Below, piece after piece: positions 8,094 to 16,969 of a stretch of 44,276 nt of DNA. The stretch's first letter is position 1. Every line of letters begins with the position of its first letter. The stretch is from Gelidibacter sp039916245 (GTDB taxonomy: Bacteria > Bacteroidota > Bacteroidia > Flavobacteriales > Flavobacteriaceae), in assembly GCF_039916245.1 (NCBI RefSeq), contig NZ_JBDSLS010000103.1, forward strand, positions 1 to 44,276. Reading direction: 5' to 3'. A program made the translations under genes and the position numbers. The notes under the pieces were generated by a model. That model was given only the letters and a program-made list of their open reading frames with translations. It had not been told where the DNA came from and did no database searches.

Positions 8094-10634
8094 ATGGCGA
8101 AGAACTTAGTTATTGTCGAGTCCCCTGCGAAGGCTAAAACGATTGAAAAATTTTTAGGAAAGGATTTTAAGGTAGAGTCCAGTTTTGGGCATATTGCCGA
8201 TTTACCTTCTAATGAATTGGGGGTTGATGTAGAAGGCGATTTTAAACCAAGATATGAAGTTTCGAAAGATAAAAAAGCAGTAGTAAAAAAACTTAAAGAC
8301 TTAGCGAAAGGTGCCGAGATGGTATGGCTAGCAAGTGATGAGGACCGCGAGGGTGAGGCCATTGCATGGCACTTGGCGGAGACTTTAAAGTTGGATAAAG
8401 CAAAAACTAAACGTATTGTTTTTCATGAAATTACCAAAACAGCTATTCTAAAAGCAATTGAAAATCCACGTGATATTGATTACCATTTAGTAGATGCACA
8501 ACAAGCGCGTCGAGTGTTGGATAGAATTGTAGGTTATGAGCTGTCTCCAGTGTTATGGCGTAAGGTAAAAGGCGGACTTTCAGCCGGGCGTGTGCAATCG
8601 GTTTCTGTGAGGCTTATTGTAGAACGTGAAAGAGAAATACAAGACTTCCAGCCGGAAGCCTCTTATAGAATTGATGCTGAATTTTCCAATGAAGCAGGAC
8701 AGAGTTTCAAGGCAAAACTTCCAAAGAATTTTTCTACCAAGGAAGAAGCGTATAAATTTTTAGAATCTAATGCAGCAGCGGCTTTTAAAGTTGCCGATTT
8801 AGATAAAAAACCAGCTAAGAAATCTCCAGCAGCACCATTTACAACCTCTACTTTACAGCAAGAGGCGTCGCGTAAGCTCTATTTTTCAGTATCGAAAACC
8901 ATGACGATGGCGCAACGTTTGTATGAAGCGGGTTTGATTACTTATATGAGAACAGATAGCGTCAATTTATCTGATGAAGCACGTAATGGTGCCCAAGCTG
9001 AGATTAATGAGGCATACGGTTCAAAATATAGTAAACCACGCAATTATAAAGGTAAATCAAAAGGTGCTCAAGAAGCGCATGAGGCCATCAGGCCAACTGA
9101 TTTTTCTGTGCACTCTGTTGACATTGATAGAGATCAGGCCAGATTATATGATTTAATTTGGAAACGTGCCATTGCTTCACAAATGAGTGAAGCTGAACTG
9201 GAGCGTACCAACGTGAAAATTAGTGCTTCCACACATAAAGAATTGTTCACGGCCAATGGCGAAGTCATCACTTTTGATGGGTTTTTAAAAGTCTATTTAG
9301 AAGGAACTGATGATGAAGATTCTGAACAGGACGGTATGTTGCCAGCCATGAAAACCAATGAAACTTTGGTTAATTCATACATCACGGCCACGGAGCGTTA
9401 TACAAGACCTCCTTATCGCTATACGGAAGCTTCTTTGGTAAAGCAGTTGGAAGAATTGGGTATTGGTCGACCATCGACATATGCACCAACGATTTCAACC
9501 ATTCAAAATAGAAACTATGTTGAAAAAGGATCTATTGAAGGTGTAGAACGAAATTATACACAATTGACCTTAAAAGGTGGGAAGGTAAAAGATAACGAAC
9601 TCACTGAAAAAGTAGGATCAGATAAAGGGAAATTAGTACCCACAGATATTGGGACAATTGTGACCGATTTTTTGGTCAACCATTTTGAGAAAATTCTGGA
9701 TTACAACTTTACCGCAAAGATGGAGGCCGATTTTGACGAAATAGCAGAAGGAAATGAAGATTGGACTAAAATGATGAAGGACTTTTACAAAGACTTTCAT
9801 CCACAGGTTATAGATGTTCAAGAAAATGCTGAGCGTGAATCGGGCGAACGTATTTTAGGTACAGACCCAAAAACCGGACGACAAGTAAGTGTGCGTTTGG
9901 GCAAGTTCGGTCCCATGGTGCAAATCGGAACGGTTGATGAAGAAGAAAAACCTTTGTTCGCGAGTTTATCTCCAGACCAACAATTAGCTAACATCACCTA
10001 TGAAGAAGCCATGGATCTTTTCCAGCTTCCAAAAACATTGGGGACGTATAATGACGAAACCGTCGAGGTTAATAATGGGCGTTTTGGACCTTATGTAAAA
10101 TATGGCGACAAGTTTGTGTCTCTTCCGAAGGGAATGGAAGCCTTAAATGTGGAGCTTGATGTCGCTATCGATTTAATTAAAGAGAAAGAACAAGCAGACG
10201 CTCCTATATATATGTATAACGATTTACCTGTTCAAAAAGGTAAAGGGCGTTTTGGTCCTTTCATTAAATGGAACGATATGTTTATTAACGTCAATAAAAA
10301 ATATGATTGGGATAATTTATCTGACAGTGATATTGTAGAATTGATTGAAGATAAAATTCAAAAGGAAATAGATAAGGTCATCCACAATTGGGAAGATGAA
10401 GGAATTCGTGTGGAAAAGGCACGTTGGGGAAGGCATAATATCATTAAAGGAAAAATAAAGGTTGAATTGGCTAAAACGGTTGATGTTTCTAAATTGACTT
10501 TGGAAAGTGCCAAAGCGATGATTGAAGAAAAAACACCAAAAAAGAAAGCCGCCGCAAAGAAAGCACCTGCTAAAACTGCAAAGAAAACGCCTGCTAAAGC
10601 TGTCAAAAAAACAACAACTACAAAAAAGAAGTAA
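8094..10634 (+). CDS. topA: DNA topoisomerase I
   Basis: This type IA topoisomerase relaxes negative supercoils by single-strand breakage. The 846-residue product begins with the Toprim domain (VIVESPAKAKTIEKFLG; acidic motif SDEDREGEAIAWHLA), followed by the cleavage core with the active-site tyrosine in ITYMRTDSVNLS (Tyr284). From about 580 there are Gly/Phe-rich topoisomerase C-terminal repeats (LGKFGPMVQIG, NGRFGPYVKYGD, KGRFGPFIKWND). There are no zinc-finger cysteines. A Lys/Ala-rich tail (about 810-846), common in Bacteroidota TopA, may bind DNA. The next gene starts 3 bp after the stop, so the two are translationally coupled or at least cotranscribed. Confidence 0.98.
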   Translation: MAKNLVIVESPAKAKTIEKFLGKDFKVESSFGHIADLPSNELGVDVEGDFKPRYEVSKDKKAVVKKLKDLAKGAEMVWLASDEDREGEAIAWHLAETLKLDKAKTKRIVFHEITKTAILKAIENPRDIDYHLVDAQQARRVLDRIVGYELSPVLWRKVKGGLSAGRVQSVSVRLIVEREREIQDFQPEASYRIDAEFSNEAGQSFKAKLPKNFSTKEEAYKFLESNAAAAFKVADLDKKPAKKSPAAPFTTSTLQQEASRKLYFSVSKTMTMAQRLYEAGLITYMRTDSVNLSDEARNGAQAEINEAYGSKYSKPRNYKGKSKGAQEAHEAIRPTDFSVHSVDIDRDQARLYDLIWKRAIASQMSEAELERTNVKISASTHKELFTANGEVITFDGFLKVYLEGTDDEDSEQDGMLPAMKTNETLVNSYITATERYTRPPYRYTEASLVKQLEELGIGRPSTYAPTISTIQNRNYVEKGSIEGVERNYTQLTLKGGKVKDNELTEKVGSDKGKLVPTDIGTIVTDFLVNHFEKILDYNFTAKMEADFDEIAEGNEDWTKMMKDFYKDFHPQVIDVQENAERESGERILGTDPKTGRQVSVRLGKFGPMVQIGTVDEEEKPLFASLSPDQQLANITYEEAMDLFQLPKTLGTYNDETVEVNNGRFGPYVKYGDKFVSLPKGMEALNVELDVAIDLIKEKEQADAPIYMYNDLPVQKGKGRFGPFIKWNDMFINVNKKYDWDNLSDSDIVELIEDKIQKEIDKVIHNWEDEGIRVEKARWGRHNIIKGKIKVELAKTVDVSKLTLESAKAMIEEKTPKKKAAAKKAPAKTAKKTPAKAVKKTTTTKKK

Positions 10635-10637
10635 GCC

Positions 10638-11804
10638 ATGACCTTTAATTTTTTGACGCCTGTTTCTGATGAAGTATTGTCTGACAATGAGTTTTTGTCA
10701 CCACAAGCCCTGGGAACAAAAATGAGGATTCATTCTGAGGCAGACGGACTTCCAGATCTTGAGGGTGTAAAGATTGCCATTATCGGTGTTCTTGAAAACA
10801 GGAATGATGTTAATTATAGTGGATCTGAGGTGCGGTTGGAGCATATAAGAAAGGTGTTTTACGGTTTGTTTCCTGGGAATTGGCACACCGCCATGGCCGA
10901 TTTGGGCGATATCCGTCAAGGCGATAGCGTGGAGGATACTTATTTTGCATTGCGGACAACGATTGCCGTCTTGCTCGAAAAACAAATCATTCCTATCATA
11001 TTAGGAGGAAGTCAGGATTTGACCTATCCTAATTATAGAGCTTACGATAGTGTTTTACCAATGGTCAACATTGTAAGTGTGGATTGTAATTTTGATTTGG
11101 GAGATTCCTCGTTGCCCATGAAAAACAATAGTTATTTGGGGAAAATCATTTTAGAACAGCCTTATAATCTGTTTAATTATTCTACCATTGGCTACCAAAC
11201 CTATTTCAATTCGCAAGAAGAAATAGATTTAATGGAGAAGCTCTATTTTGAAGCTTATCGTTTGGGCGAAATATCAAAATCCATCAATGTCGTAGAGCCC
11301 GTAATGCGAGATGCCCATATTGTGAGTGTAGATTTAAAAGCAGTGAAGGCGTCGGAGGTCTCTACTGAACAACGGTATTCGCCAAATGGCTTGGATGGAA
11401 AAGAAATTTGTGCCATCGCAAGATATGCAGGGATCAGTAATAAGGTGTCCTCTTTTGGTATTTATGAATACCAGCATTCACAGGATGATCACGGCACCGC
11501 AATGCTTGTAGCACAAATGTTATGGTATTTTGTTGAAGGGGTTAACTGTCGCATTAAAGAAGATCCGTTAAATGATGATGTCAACTATCAGAAATTTAAC
11601 GTTTTAATAGACGAGGATGAATTGATTTTTTACAAAAGCATCAAAACGGGGCGTTGGTGGATCGAAATTCCTTTTTTACCAGAGGTCAATAATAAATTAA
11701 AGAAGCATACGTTATTACCATGCATGCATGACGATTATATCGAAGCTACACAAGGGAAAATACCTGAAAGATGGTATAAGGCCTACAAGAAAAATAGCTT
11801 TTAA
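10638..11804 (+). CDS. ureohydrolase-fold (arginase/formimidoylglutamase-like) protein, probably not catalytic
   Basis: The fold is that of arginase, agmatinase and formimidoylglutamase, enzymes that hydrolyse guanidino groups at a two-manganese centre. The three ligand motifs are recognisable but altered. GGxHD is GGSQD (123-127, His to Gln126). DAHxD is DCNFD (149-153, His to Asn151). SxDxDxxDP is SVDLKAVKAS (230-239, second Asp to Lys234). Three of the six usual ligands are therefore lost, while Asp149, Asp153 and Asp232 remain. Length (388) exceeds arginase by about 80 residues, mainly at the C-terminus. The gene follows topA by 3 bp and precedes gldK. I infer a pseudoenzyme with a binding or structural role. 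Databases may still label it formimidoylglutamase or arginase. Confidence 0.85.
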   Translation: MTFNFLTPVSDEVLSDNEFLSPQALGTKMRIHSEADGLPDLEGVKIAIIGVLENRNDVNYSGSEVRLEHIRKVFYGLFPGNWHTAMADLGDIRQGDSVEDTYFALRTTIAVLLEKQIIPIILGGSQDLTYPNYRAYDSVLPMVNIVSVDCNFDLGDSSLPMKNNSYLGKIILEQPYNLFNYSTIGYQTYFNSQEEIDLMEKLYFEAYRLGEISKSINVVEPVMRDAHIVSVDLKAVKASEVSTEQRYSPNGLDGKEICAIARYAGISNKVSSFGIYEYQHSQDDHGTAMLVAQMLWYFVEGVNCRIKEDPLNDDVNYQKFNVLIDEDELIFYKSIKTGRWWIEIPFLPEVNNKLKKHTLLPCMHDDYIEATQGKIPERWYKAYKKNSF

Positions 11805-11817
11805 TTACCTGTGGAAT

Positions 11818-11848
11818 GGTTCTTTCATCGATGAAACGACCTCTTTTT
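11818..11848 (+). terminator. possible terminator after the topA operon
   Basis: GGT and ACC flank the palindrome TTTCATCGATGAAA (11823-11836), with one internal mismatch, and the stem is followed by TCTTTTT. It lies 14 bp after the ureohydrolase-like gene and upstream of the gldK promoter. The stem is imperfect, so this is a moderate call. Confidence 0.5.
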
Positions 11849-11879
11849 AGGATGAAATGCAAAAAAAGTAAGAAATAAA

Positions 11880-11910
11880 TTGTTTTTTTAAAAATATATA
11901 GATATGTTTA
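11880..11910 (+). promoter_or_regulatory. probable promoter of gldKLMN
   Basis: TTG (11880-11882), 20 bases and TATGTTTA (11903-11910) match the Bacteroidota consensus with one mismatch in the last base of TAnnTTTG. It is placed about 60 bp before gldK and after the candidate terminator. Confidence 0.6.
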
Positions 11911-11968
11911 CTCCCTCAAATAATGGTAACATAAAATTTACTGCTAAATAATTTAACCTCGAGTTTTT

Positions 11969-13345
11969 ATGAATATGAAGAAGTTCGCTTTATTAACCGC
12001 TGTTTTAGCTCTATTGACTAGTTGTAATTCTGGAGACAGAGGAGAATTAGTTGGAGTTAAAGGAAAGAAATGGCATCCGGAAAAACCATATGGAATGACC
12101 TTAGTTCCAGGGGGTTCATTTATTATGGGTAAATCTGACGATGATTTGGCCGGTATTCACGATGCCCCAACCAAAACTGCAACTGTTAGAGCCTTTTACA
12201 TGGACGAAACTGAAATTACTAATAGTGAGTACCGTCAGTTTGTTAACTGGGTCAGAGATTCTATCATTAGGACTAAATTGGCAATCATGGCTGATGAAAT
12301 CGGTGAGACCCCAGGAAATGGAGGTATTGGAGAATTTGCGTTTAGAGATGCCGATCCAGAAAAGATGACCGTTTATGAAAAGTATATGTATGATACGTAT
12401 AGTGGTTTAGGTCCAACAGGTTTTGAAGGGCGACCATTAAACAAAAAGGTAAAGTTAATTTACGATACGAGTAAGTACCCGGATGAGTACTATGCTGAGG
12501 TTATGGATACTATGTACTTGTCAATGGAGGAGTCTTACAATGGACAACGTACTTGGGATGTTACAAAATTTAAGTATAAATATACGTATATGGACATCCA
12601 AAAAGCAGCTAAAAACAGAAACTTAAAACGTAAAGACGTTTTGGTAACTGAGGAGGTTCAAATTTATCCCGATACAACAGCCTGGATCAGAGATTTTGCT
12701 TATTCATATAATGAGCCAATGCACAATGATTATTTTTGGCACGAAGCTTACGGTGCATATCCTGTTGTTGGGGTGTCTTGGAAACAAGCCAATGCTTTCT
12801 GTAACTGGAGAACATTATATAAAAACTCTTACCAAAAAAGTAAAGGTGCTCAAAACGTAAACTCTTTCCGATTACCATCAGAAGCTGAGTGGGAATATGC
12901 TGCCAGAGGTGGTCTTCAAGGTGCAACATTCCCATGGGGTGGTCCATATGCTAAAAATGATAGAGGTTGTTTCTTAGCAAACTTTAAACCATTGCGTGGT
13001 GACTATGCAGCTGATATGGCATTATATACTGTTGAGGCAAAGTCTTATGAGCCAAATGATTTCAATTTATATAACATGGCTGGTAACGTATCAGAATGGG
13101 TAAACGGATCTTATGACCCGGCATCTTATGAATATATGTCCACGATCAACCCTAACGTCAATGATCCTAACAACCAACGTAAAGTTGTAAGAGGTGGTTC
13201 ATGGAAAGACGTTGCGTATTTCCTACAGGTAAGCTCTAGAGATTATGAATATGCTGATTCCGCACGAAGCTATATTGGCTTTAGAACTGTACAGGATTAT
13301 ATGGGAACAGATATTACTGCAAATGCAGCAACTAACAAAAATTAA
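11969..13345 (+). CDS. gldK: type IX secretion/gliding lipoprotein GldK
   Basis: GldK (PorK) is an outer-membrane lipoprotein that forms, with GldN, the large periplasmic ring of the type IX secretion system. The 458-residue product has a signal peptide with lipobox LLTSC (Cys19 from the first Met, Cys17 if the Met at 11975 is used). It then shows a formylglycine-generating-enzyme-like fold: MTLVPGGSFIMGKSDDDL near the start, SFRLPSEAEWEYAARGG in the middle, and NMAGNVSEWV, VRGGSWKD and RSYIGFRTV near the end. An insertion (about 130-230) between the first and second blocks is typical of GldK. gldL, gldM and gldN follow with short gaps, as in Flavobacterium johnsoniae. Confidence 0.97.
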   Translation: MNMKKFALLTAVLALLTSCNSGDRGELVGVKGKKWHPEKPYGMTLVPGGSFIMGKSDDDLAGIHDAPTKTATVRAFYMDETEITNSEYRQFVNWVRDSIIRTKLAIMADEIGETPGNGGIGEFAFRDADPEKMTVYEKYMYDTYSGLGPTGFEGRPLNKKVKLIYDTSKYPDEYYAEVMDTMYLSMEESYNGQRTWDVTKFKYKYTYMDIQKAAKNRNLKRKDVLVTEEVQIYPDTTAWIRDFAYSYNEPMHNDYFWHEAYGAYPVVGVSWKQANAFCNWRTLYKNSYQKSKGAQNVNSFRLPSEAEWEYAARGGLQGATFPWGGPYAKNDRGCFLANFKPLRGDYAADMALYTVEAKSYEPNDFNLYNMAGNVSEWVNGSYDPASYEYMSTINPNVNDPNNQRKVVRGGSWKDVAYFLQVSSRDYEYADSARSYIGFRTVQDYMGTDITANAATNKN

Positions 13346-13411
13346 GAACCTTAACAACCAAAACTAAATATTAATCTACTAAGTATTTTAACTTAATTAA
13401 AAAACAAAATT

Positions 13412-14047
13412 ATGGCACAATCAAGAGCAAGAAAAAGAATTATGATTATGACTTATGGCCTAGGTGCGGCAGTAGTAATCTTAGGTGCATTATTTAAAAT
13501 TATGCACTGGCCTTATGGAAATCAAATGTTAATCATCGGTTTAATTACAGAGGCAGCAGTATTCGCGGTATCGGCATTTGAACCTATTGACGATGATTTG
13601 GATTGGTCATTAGTATATCCCGAATTAGCAGGTGGACCATCATTAAATAAAAAAATAGAGCAACCTAAAGACGCAGAAGGACTTTTATCTAAAAAATTGG
13701 ATGCATTACTTAAAGATGCAAAAATTGATGGCGAATTAATGGCTAGTTTAGGCAACAGTATTAAAAACTTTGAAGGTGCTGCTAAAGGAATTAGCCCAAC
13801 GGTAGATTCAATGGCTGCGACTAGAAAGTACGGTGAAGAAATGTCATTGGCTGCGGCACAAATGGAATCATTGAACAGTCTTTATAAAGTTCAGATGGAA
13901 TCTGCAAGTCGTCAGGCTGCAATCAACGAAGAAGCTGTTGAAAATGCAACGAAACTTAAAGACCAGATGAAATCTTTAGCGTCTAATTTATCATCATTAA
14001 ATGGTGTTTATGGAGGCATGCTTTCTGCAATGAACAGAAACAACTAA
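13412..14047 (+). CDS. gldL: type IX secretion motor protein GldL
   Basis: GldL (PorL) is the inner-membrane stator-like half of the proton-driven motor that powers protein secretion and gliding. The 211-residue product has two membrane helices near the N-terminus (about 11-30 and 38-56), separated by the conserved HWPYGNQ turn. Glu47, in LITEAAVFAV of the second helix, matches the membrane glutamate known to be needed for proton use. The rest is a cytoplasmic, largely helical domain (about 120-205, coiled-coil-like with LAAAQMESLNSLYKVQMES). It lies 66 bp after gldK and 41 bp before gldM, its direct partner. Confidence 0.97.
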   Translation: MAQSRARKRIMIMTYGLGAAVVILGALFKIMHWPYGNQMLIIGLITEAAVFAVSAFEPIDDDLDWSLVYPELAGGPSLNKKIEQPKDAEGLLSKKLDALLKDAKIDGELMASLGNSIKNFEGAAKGISPTVDSMAATRKYGEEMSLAAAQMESLNSLYKVQMESASRQAAINEEAVENATKLKDQMKSLASNLSSLNGVYGGMLSAMNRNN

Positions 14048-14088
14048 TTAGTAGAATTATACAAATCAACCACTAAAACTAATTAGAA

Positions 14089-15627
14089 ATGGCAGGAGGA
14101 AAATTGTCCCCAAGACAAAAAATGATTAACCTGATGTATTTGGTGTTTATCGCAATGATGGCACTTAATATGTCGAAAGAAGTGCTTTCTGCATTTGGGT
14201 TAATGAACGAAAGAATCAGTGATTCTAATGCATCGGCAACGGTTCGGAATGCGGCATTCATGCAAGGTTTAGCAGATAAGGTTGAAGAGCAACCAGCTAA
14301 ATACCAACCAATAAAAGCTAAGGCGGATCAGATTGATAAATTATCAAACGAATTTAATACCTATTTAGAAGGTCTTAAAACTGGAATGCTGAAATCAGTT
14401 AAAGATCCTACTAAATATGAGGAGATGGACAGAACTGATCATTTAGATGAAAAATTGTTCGTCGGTGATAATATGTCTAAAGAAGGTCAGGAGTTTATAA
14501 ATAAAATCAAGACTTATAGAGAAGGTGTTATCCAAGTGTTGGGCGAAGGCAATCAAGACATTCAAGCTGATATTATTAAGAAATTTGCAACTGATGATGT
14601 GAAAACATCTGAAGGTATCACTAAAGGATGGTTAACCTATCACTTTGAAGGCTTCCCAATGGTAGCTTCATTAACCAAGCTTACACAAATGCAAGCGGAC
14701 GTTAAAACGATAGAATCTGAAGTATTATCGTCCATGTTGGCCGGTGAGCAGGTAAAGCAATTGTCTATGAGAAATTATTCAGCAATTGTAATTCCTGAGA
14801 AAACTGCATTTTTTAGCGGTGAGAACTTTAAAGGAAAAGTTGTTCTAGGTCGTTTTGACAACACTCTTAATTTTGAAAATGTTGTTATTAACGGTAATAA
14901 ATTAGAGAATATCCAAGCTGGACAAGTTGTGCTTGATTTCCCTGCAGGAGCTGTTGGTGAAAGAGAGATTAAAGGCACTTTGCAGTTTAAAGAAGGCAAT
15001 GAAATTGTTGATATTCCTATTGTGAGTAAATATGCTGTAGTTCCTAAACCAAACTCCGCTACTATTTCAGCAGATAAGATGAATGTGGTATACCGTGGTG
15101 TACCTAACCCAATGACCATTTCTTTTGCAGGTGTTTCTGATAATAATGTAGATGCTTCTGCTCCAGGATTGGTAAAAGGATCAGGCGCTGGTAAATACAC
15201 TATGAATCCAGGTGCCGGTAAAGAAGTTACTATTAACGTGACAGGAACATTGCCTGACGGTTCTAAAGTTAGCGACAGATCGACTTTTAGAATCAAGGAT
15301 ATTCCGAAGCCATCTGGTACAATTGCGGGTCAACCTGACAACGTGAGCTTGCCAAAAGCCAACGTAGAAATTGCTACTGTTGATGCTAAATTATTCGATT
15401 TCGATTTCGATTTAGATATCAGCGTAACGTCATTTAAAATTAAAGTTCCTGGTCAACCAACGGTTACTGTAAACGGAAACAAAATGAATGACCAAGCAAA
15501 AAATGCCTTGCGCAAAGCTTCAAGAGGTGATGCGGTACAGATTTTTGAAATCAAATCACAGATCAAAGGAAATACCAGCATCAAATTGCTTCCAGCGTCA
15601 CCGGTATTTATTGAAATATCAAACTAA
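14089..15627 (+). CDS. gldM: type IX secretion motor protein GldM
   Basis: GldM (PorM) is the rotor-like partner of GldL; its N-terminal helix sits inside the GldL ring and its periplasmic part reaches the GldK/GldN ring. The 512-residue product starts MAGGKLSPRQKMINLMYLVF, with a single membrane helix (about 12-32) whose sequence is highly conserved in the family. A helical domain follows (about 60-215), then beta-rich domains, with the stretches GVPNPMTISFAGVS and GSGAGKYTMNPGAGKEVT in the third quarter, and a C-terminal domain from about 415. The length is normal. Confidence 0.97.
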   Translation: MAGGKLSPRQKMINLMYLVFIAMMALNMSKEVLSAFGLMNERISDSNASATVRNAAFMQGLADKVEEQPAKYQPIKAKADQIDKLSNEFNTYLEGLKTGMLKSVKDPTKYEEMDRTDHLDEKLFVGDNMSKEGQEFINKIKTYREGVIQVLGEGNQDIQADIIKKFATDDVKTSEGITKGWLTYHFEGFPMVASLTKLTQMQADVKTIESEVLSSMLAGEQVKQLSMRNYSAIVIPEKTAFFSGENFKGKVVLGRFDNTLNFENVVINGNKLENIQAGQVVLDFPAGAVGEREIKGTLQFKEGNEIVDIPIVSKYAVVPKPNSATISADKMNVVYRGVPNPMTISFAGVSDNNVDASAPGLVKGSGAGKYTMNPGAGKEVTINVTGTLPDGSKVSDRSTFRIKDIPKPSGTIAGQPDNVSLPKANVEIATVDAKLFDFDFDLDISVTSFKIKVPGQPTVTVNGNKMNDQAKNALRKASRGDAVQIFEIKSQIKGNTSIKLLPASPVFIEISN

Positions 15628-15696
15628 TATACTATTGGTATAGTTGTAACTTTGAAAATGCTAATGAAGGTAATGTCCCAAATAATAATTAAAAAT

Positions 15697-16596
15697 ATGA
15701 AATTGAAATATTGTTTATTAACCGTTTTAAGTATTGGCTTCGCCGTAAGTTCCTTCGGACAAGCGAACTTGCTCAATGCGAAGACACCCGAAGAAATTGG
15801 AGTGAAATCTGAGGCCCAAAAAGCTTTGGATAACGACAGGCCGCTTGAATACGGTTATGTTGATGATAGAGATATCATGTTTTCAAAAATGACCTGGGAA
15901 AAAGTAGTTCTTGATGAGCGCGTAAACTTTCCTTTATATTATCCTATTGACACCAATAACATCGGTGCCAATCGCCGTTCTTTATTTGACGTATTATGGA
16001 AAAATGTAAGAGAAGGGAAGATTGAAAACGTTTATGATGACTCTTATTTTACGGTTAAACGTCAATTAAAGGATATTCAAGCTACGATGTCAAAAGTTGA
16101 TACTTTAGATATTGGATACCAACAGTACAACTCCGATGGGTTTGTATCGCCAGAATATATCATAAAAAGAGATATTCAATCGTATGACATCAGTGCCTAC
16201 CTGATCAAAGGATTATGGTATTTTGACAAGCGTCAAGGTGAATTAAAATACAGACTTTTAGGAATTGCACCTGCTGCTGCCGACGTTAACTTTATTGATT
16301 CTGATAATGAAGCCAACAAGGAACCCATTGCCTTATTTTGGGTGTTCTATCCAGAAGTAAGAAATGTGTTGCACGAAGCCAAGGCTTTCAACAACCAAAA
16401 CAGTGCGATGCCTTTTTCATACGACCATATATTGAATTCAAGACGATTCAATGGTTATATGTATAAGGAGGAAAACGTTTTTGGAGATCGAGAAGTTAAG
16501 GAATACATCGCTGAAAATGCATTAATGCAACTCATGGAGTCTGATCGCATCAAAGACAAGATTCGTAATTTTGAACAAGATATGTGGGCATATTAG
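15697..16596 (+). CDS. gldN: type IX secretion/gliding protein GldN
   Basis: GldN (PorN) is a periplasmic protein bound to GldK in the secretion ring. The chosen ATG at 15697 gives 299 residues starting MKLKYCLLTVLSIGFAVSSF, a clean signal peptide with likely cleavage after SSFG or SSFGQ. Upstream in-frame starts (TTG at 15652, ATG at 15658) would put a 15-residue tail before the signal and are not preferred. Family blocks seen are YGYVDDRDIMFSKMTWE, INFPLYYP-like (VNFPLYYPIDTNNIG) and FWVFYPEVRNVLHEAKAFN. A terminator follows, so gldN ends the operon. No gldO paralogue is present here. Confidence 0.95.
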   Translation: MKLKYCLLTVLSIGFAVSSFGQANLLNAKTPEEIGVKSEAQKALDNDRPLEYGYVDDRDIMFSKMTWEKVVLDERVNFPLYYPIDTNNIGANRRSLFDVLWKNVREGKIENVYDDSYFTVKRQLKDIQATMSKVDTLDIGYQQYNSDGFVSPEYIIKRDIQSYDISAYLIKGLWYFDKRQGELKYRLLGIAPAAADVNFIDSDNEANKEPIALFWVFYPEVRNVLHEAKAFNNQNSAMPFSYDHILNSRRFNGYMYKEENVFGDREVKEYIAENALMQLMESDRIKDKIRNFEQDMWAY

Positions 16597-16619
16597 TAAA
16601 TGCTCATTAGTATAATTGG

Positions 16620-16649
16620 AACGCTCACTTTTTAAGTGGGCGTTTTTTA
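16620..16649 (+). terminator. rho-independent terminator of gldKLMN
   Basis: The arms AACGCTCACTT (16620-16630) and AAGTGGGCGTT (16634-16644) pair fully with one G-T wobble and are followed by a T run. It lies 24 bp after the gldN stop. Confidence 0.9.
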
Positions 16650-16956
16650 TTTATACTTTTTTACATTAGAATCATTGTTGTCCGATTAAAGTTGCCTTGG
16701 TCTTCTAAGAATAGTGATCAATAAAGTTCTTTCAACGTTTCTGATCCTCAATCTCCTTCATTTCTCGGTTTTTGAAAACTATTTCTAAAACATCTTAATC
16801 CATTCTAATTATGAATTTCACAGCCCATATTTTCAATTAATTACGTGTTTAGTCTTTGTTCTTGGTTCTATCAGCGGAGCGGTCTTAATTCTTTTCCGGA
16901 GAATAGTGATTTGGAATATTGTGAGAACGTATTAAAATAATTTCAAGAAAGAAGAG
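16650..16956. other. intergenic stretch with no recognised feature
   Basis: About 300 bp between the gldN terminator and the oxidoreductase gene. It is AT-rich with stop codons in all frames. I see no tRNA, clear hairpin, repeat or small gene. A lone TATTTTTG box (16957-16964) at its end, with no good -33 partner, may belong to the next gene. Confidence 0.5.
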
Positions 16957-16969
16957 TATTTTTGTAACC

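Noticed and set aside
15652..15696. Upstream TTG/ATG starts for gldN
   Set aside because: They place a 15-residue tail before an otherwise normal signal peptide; the ATG at 15697 is better.
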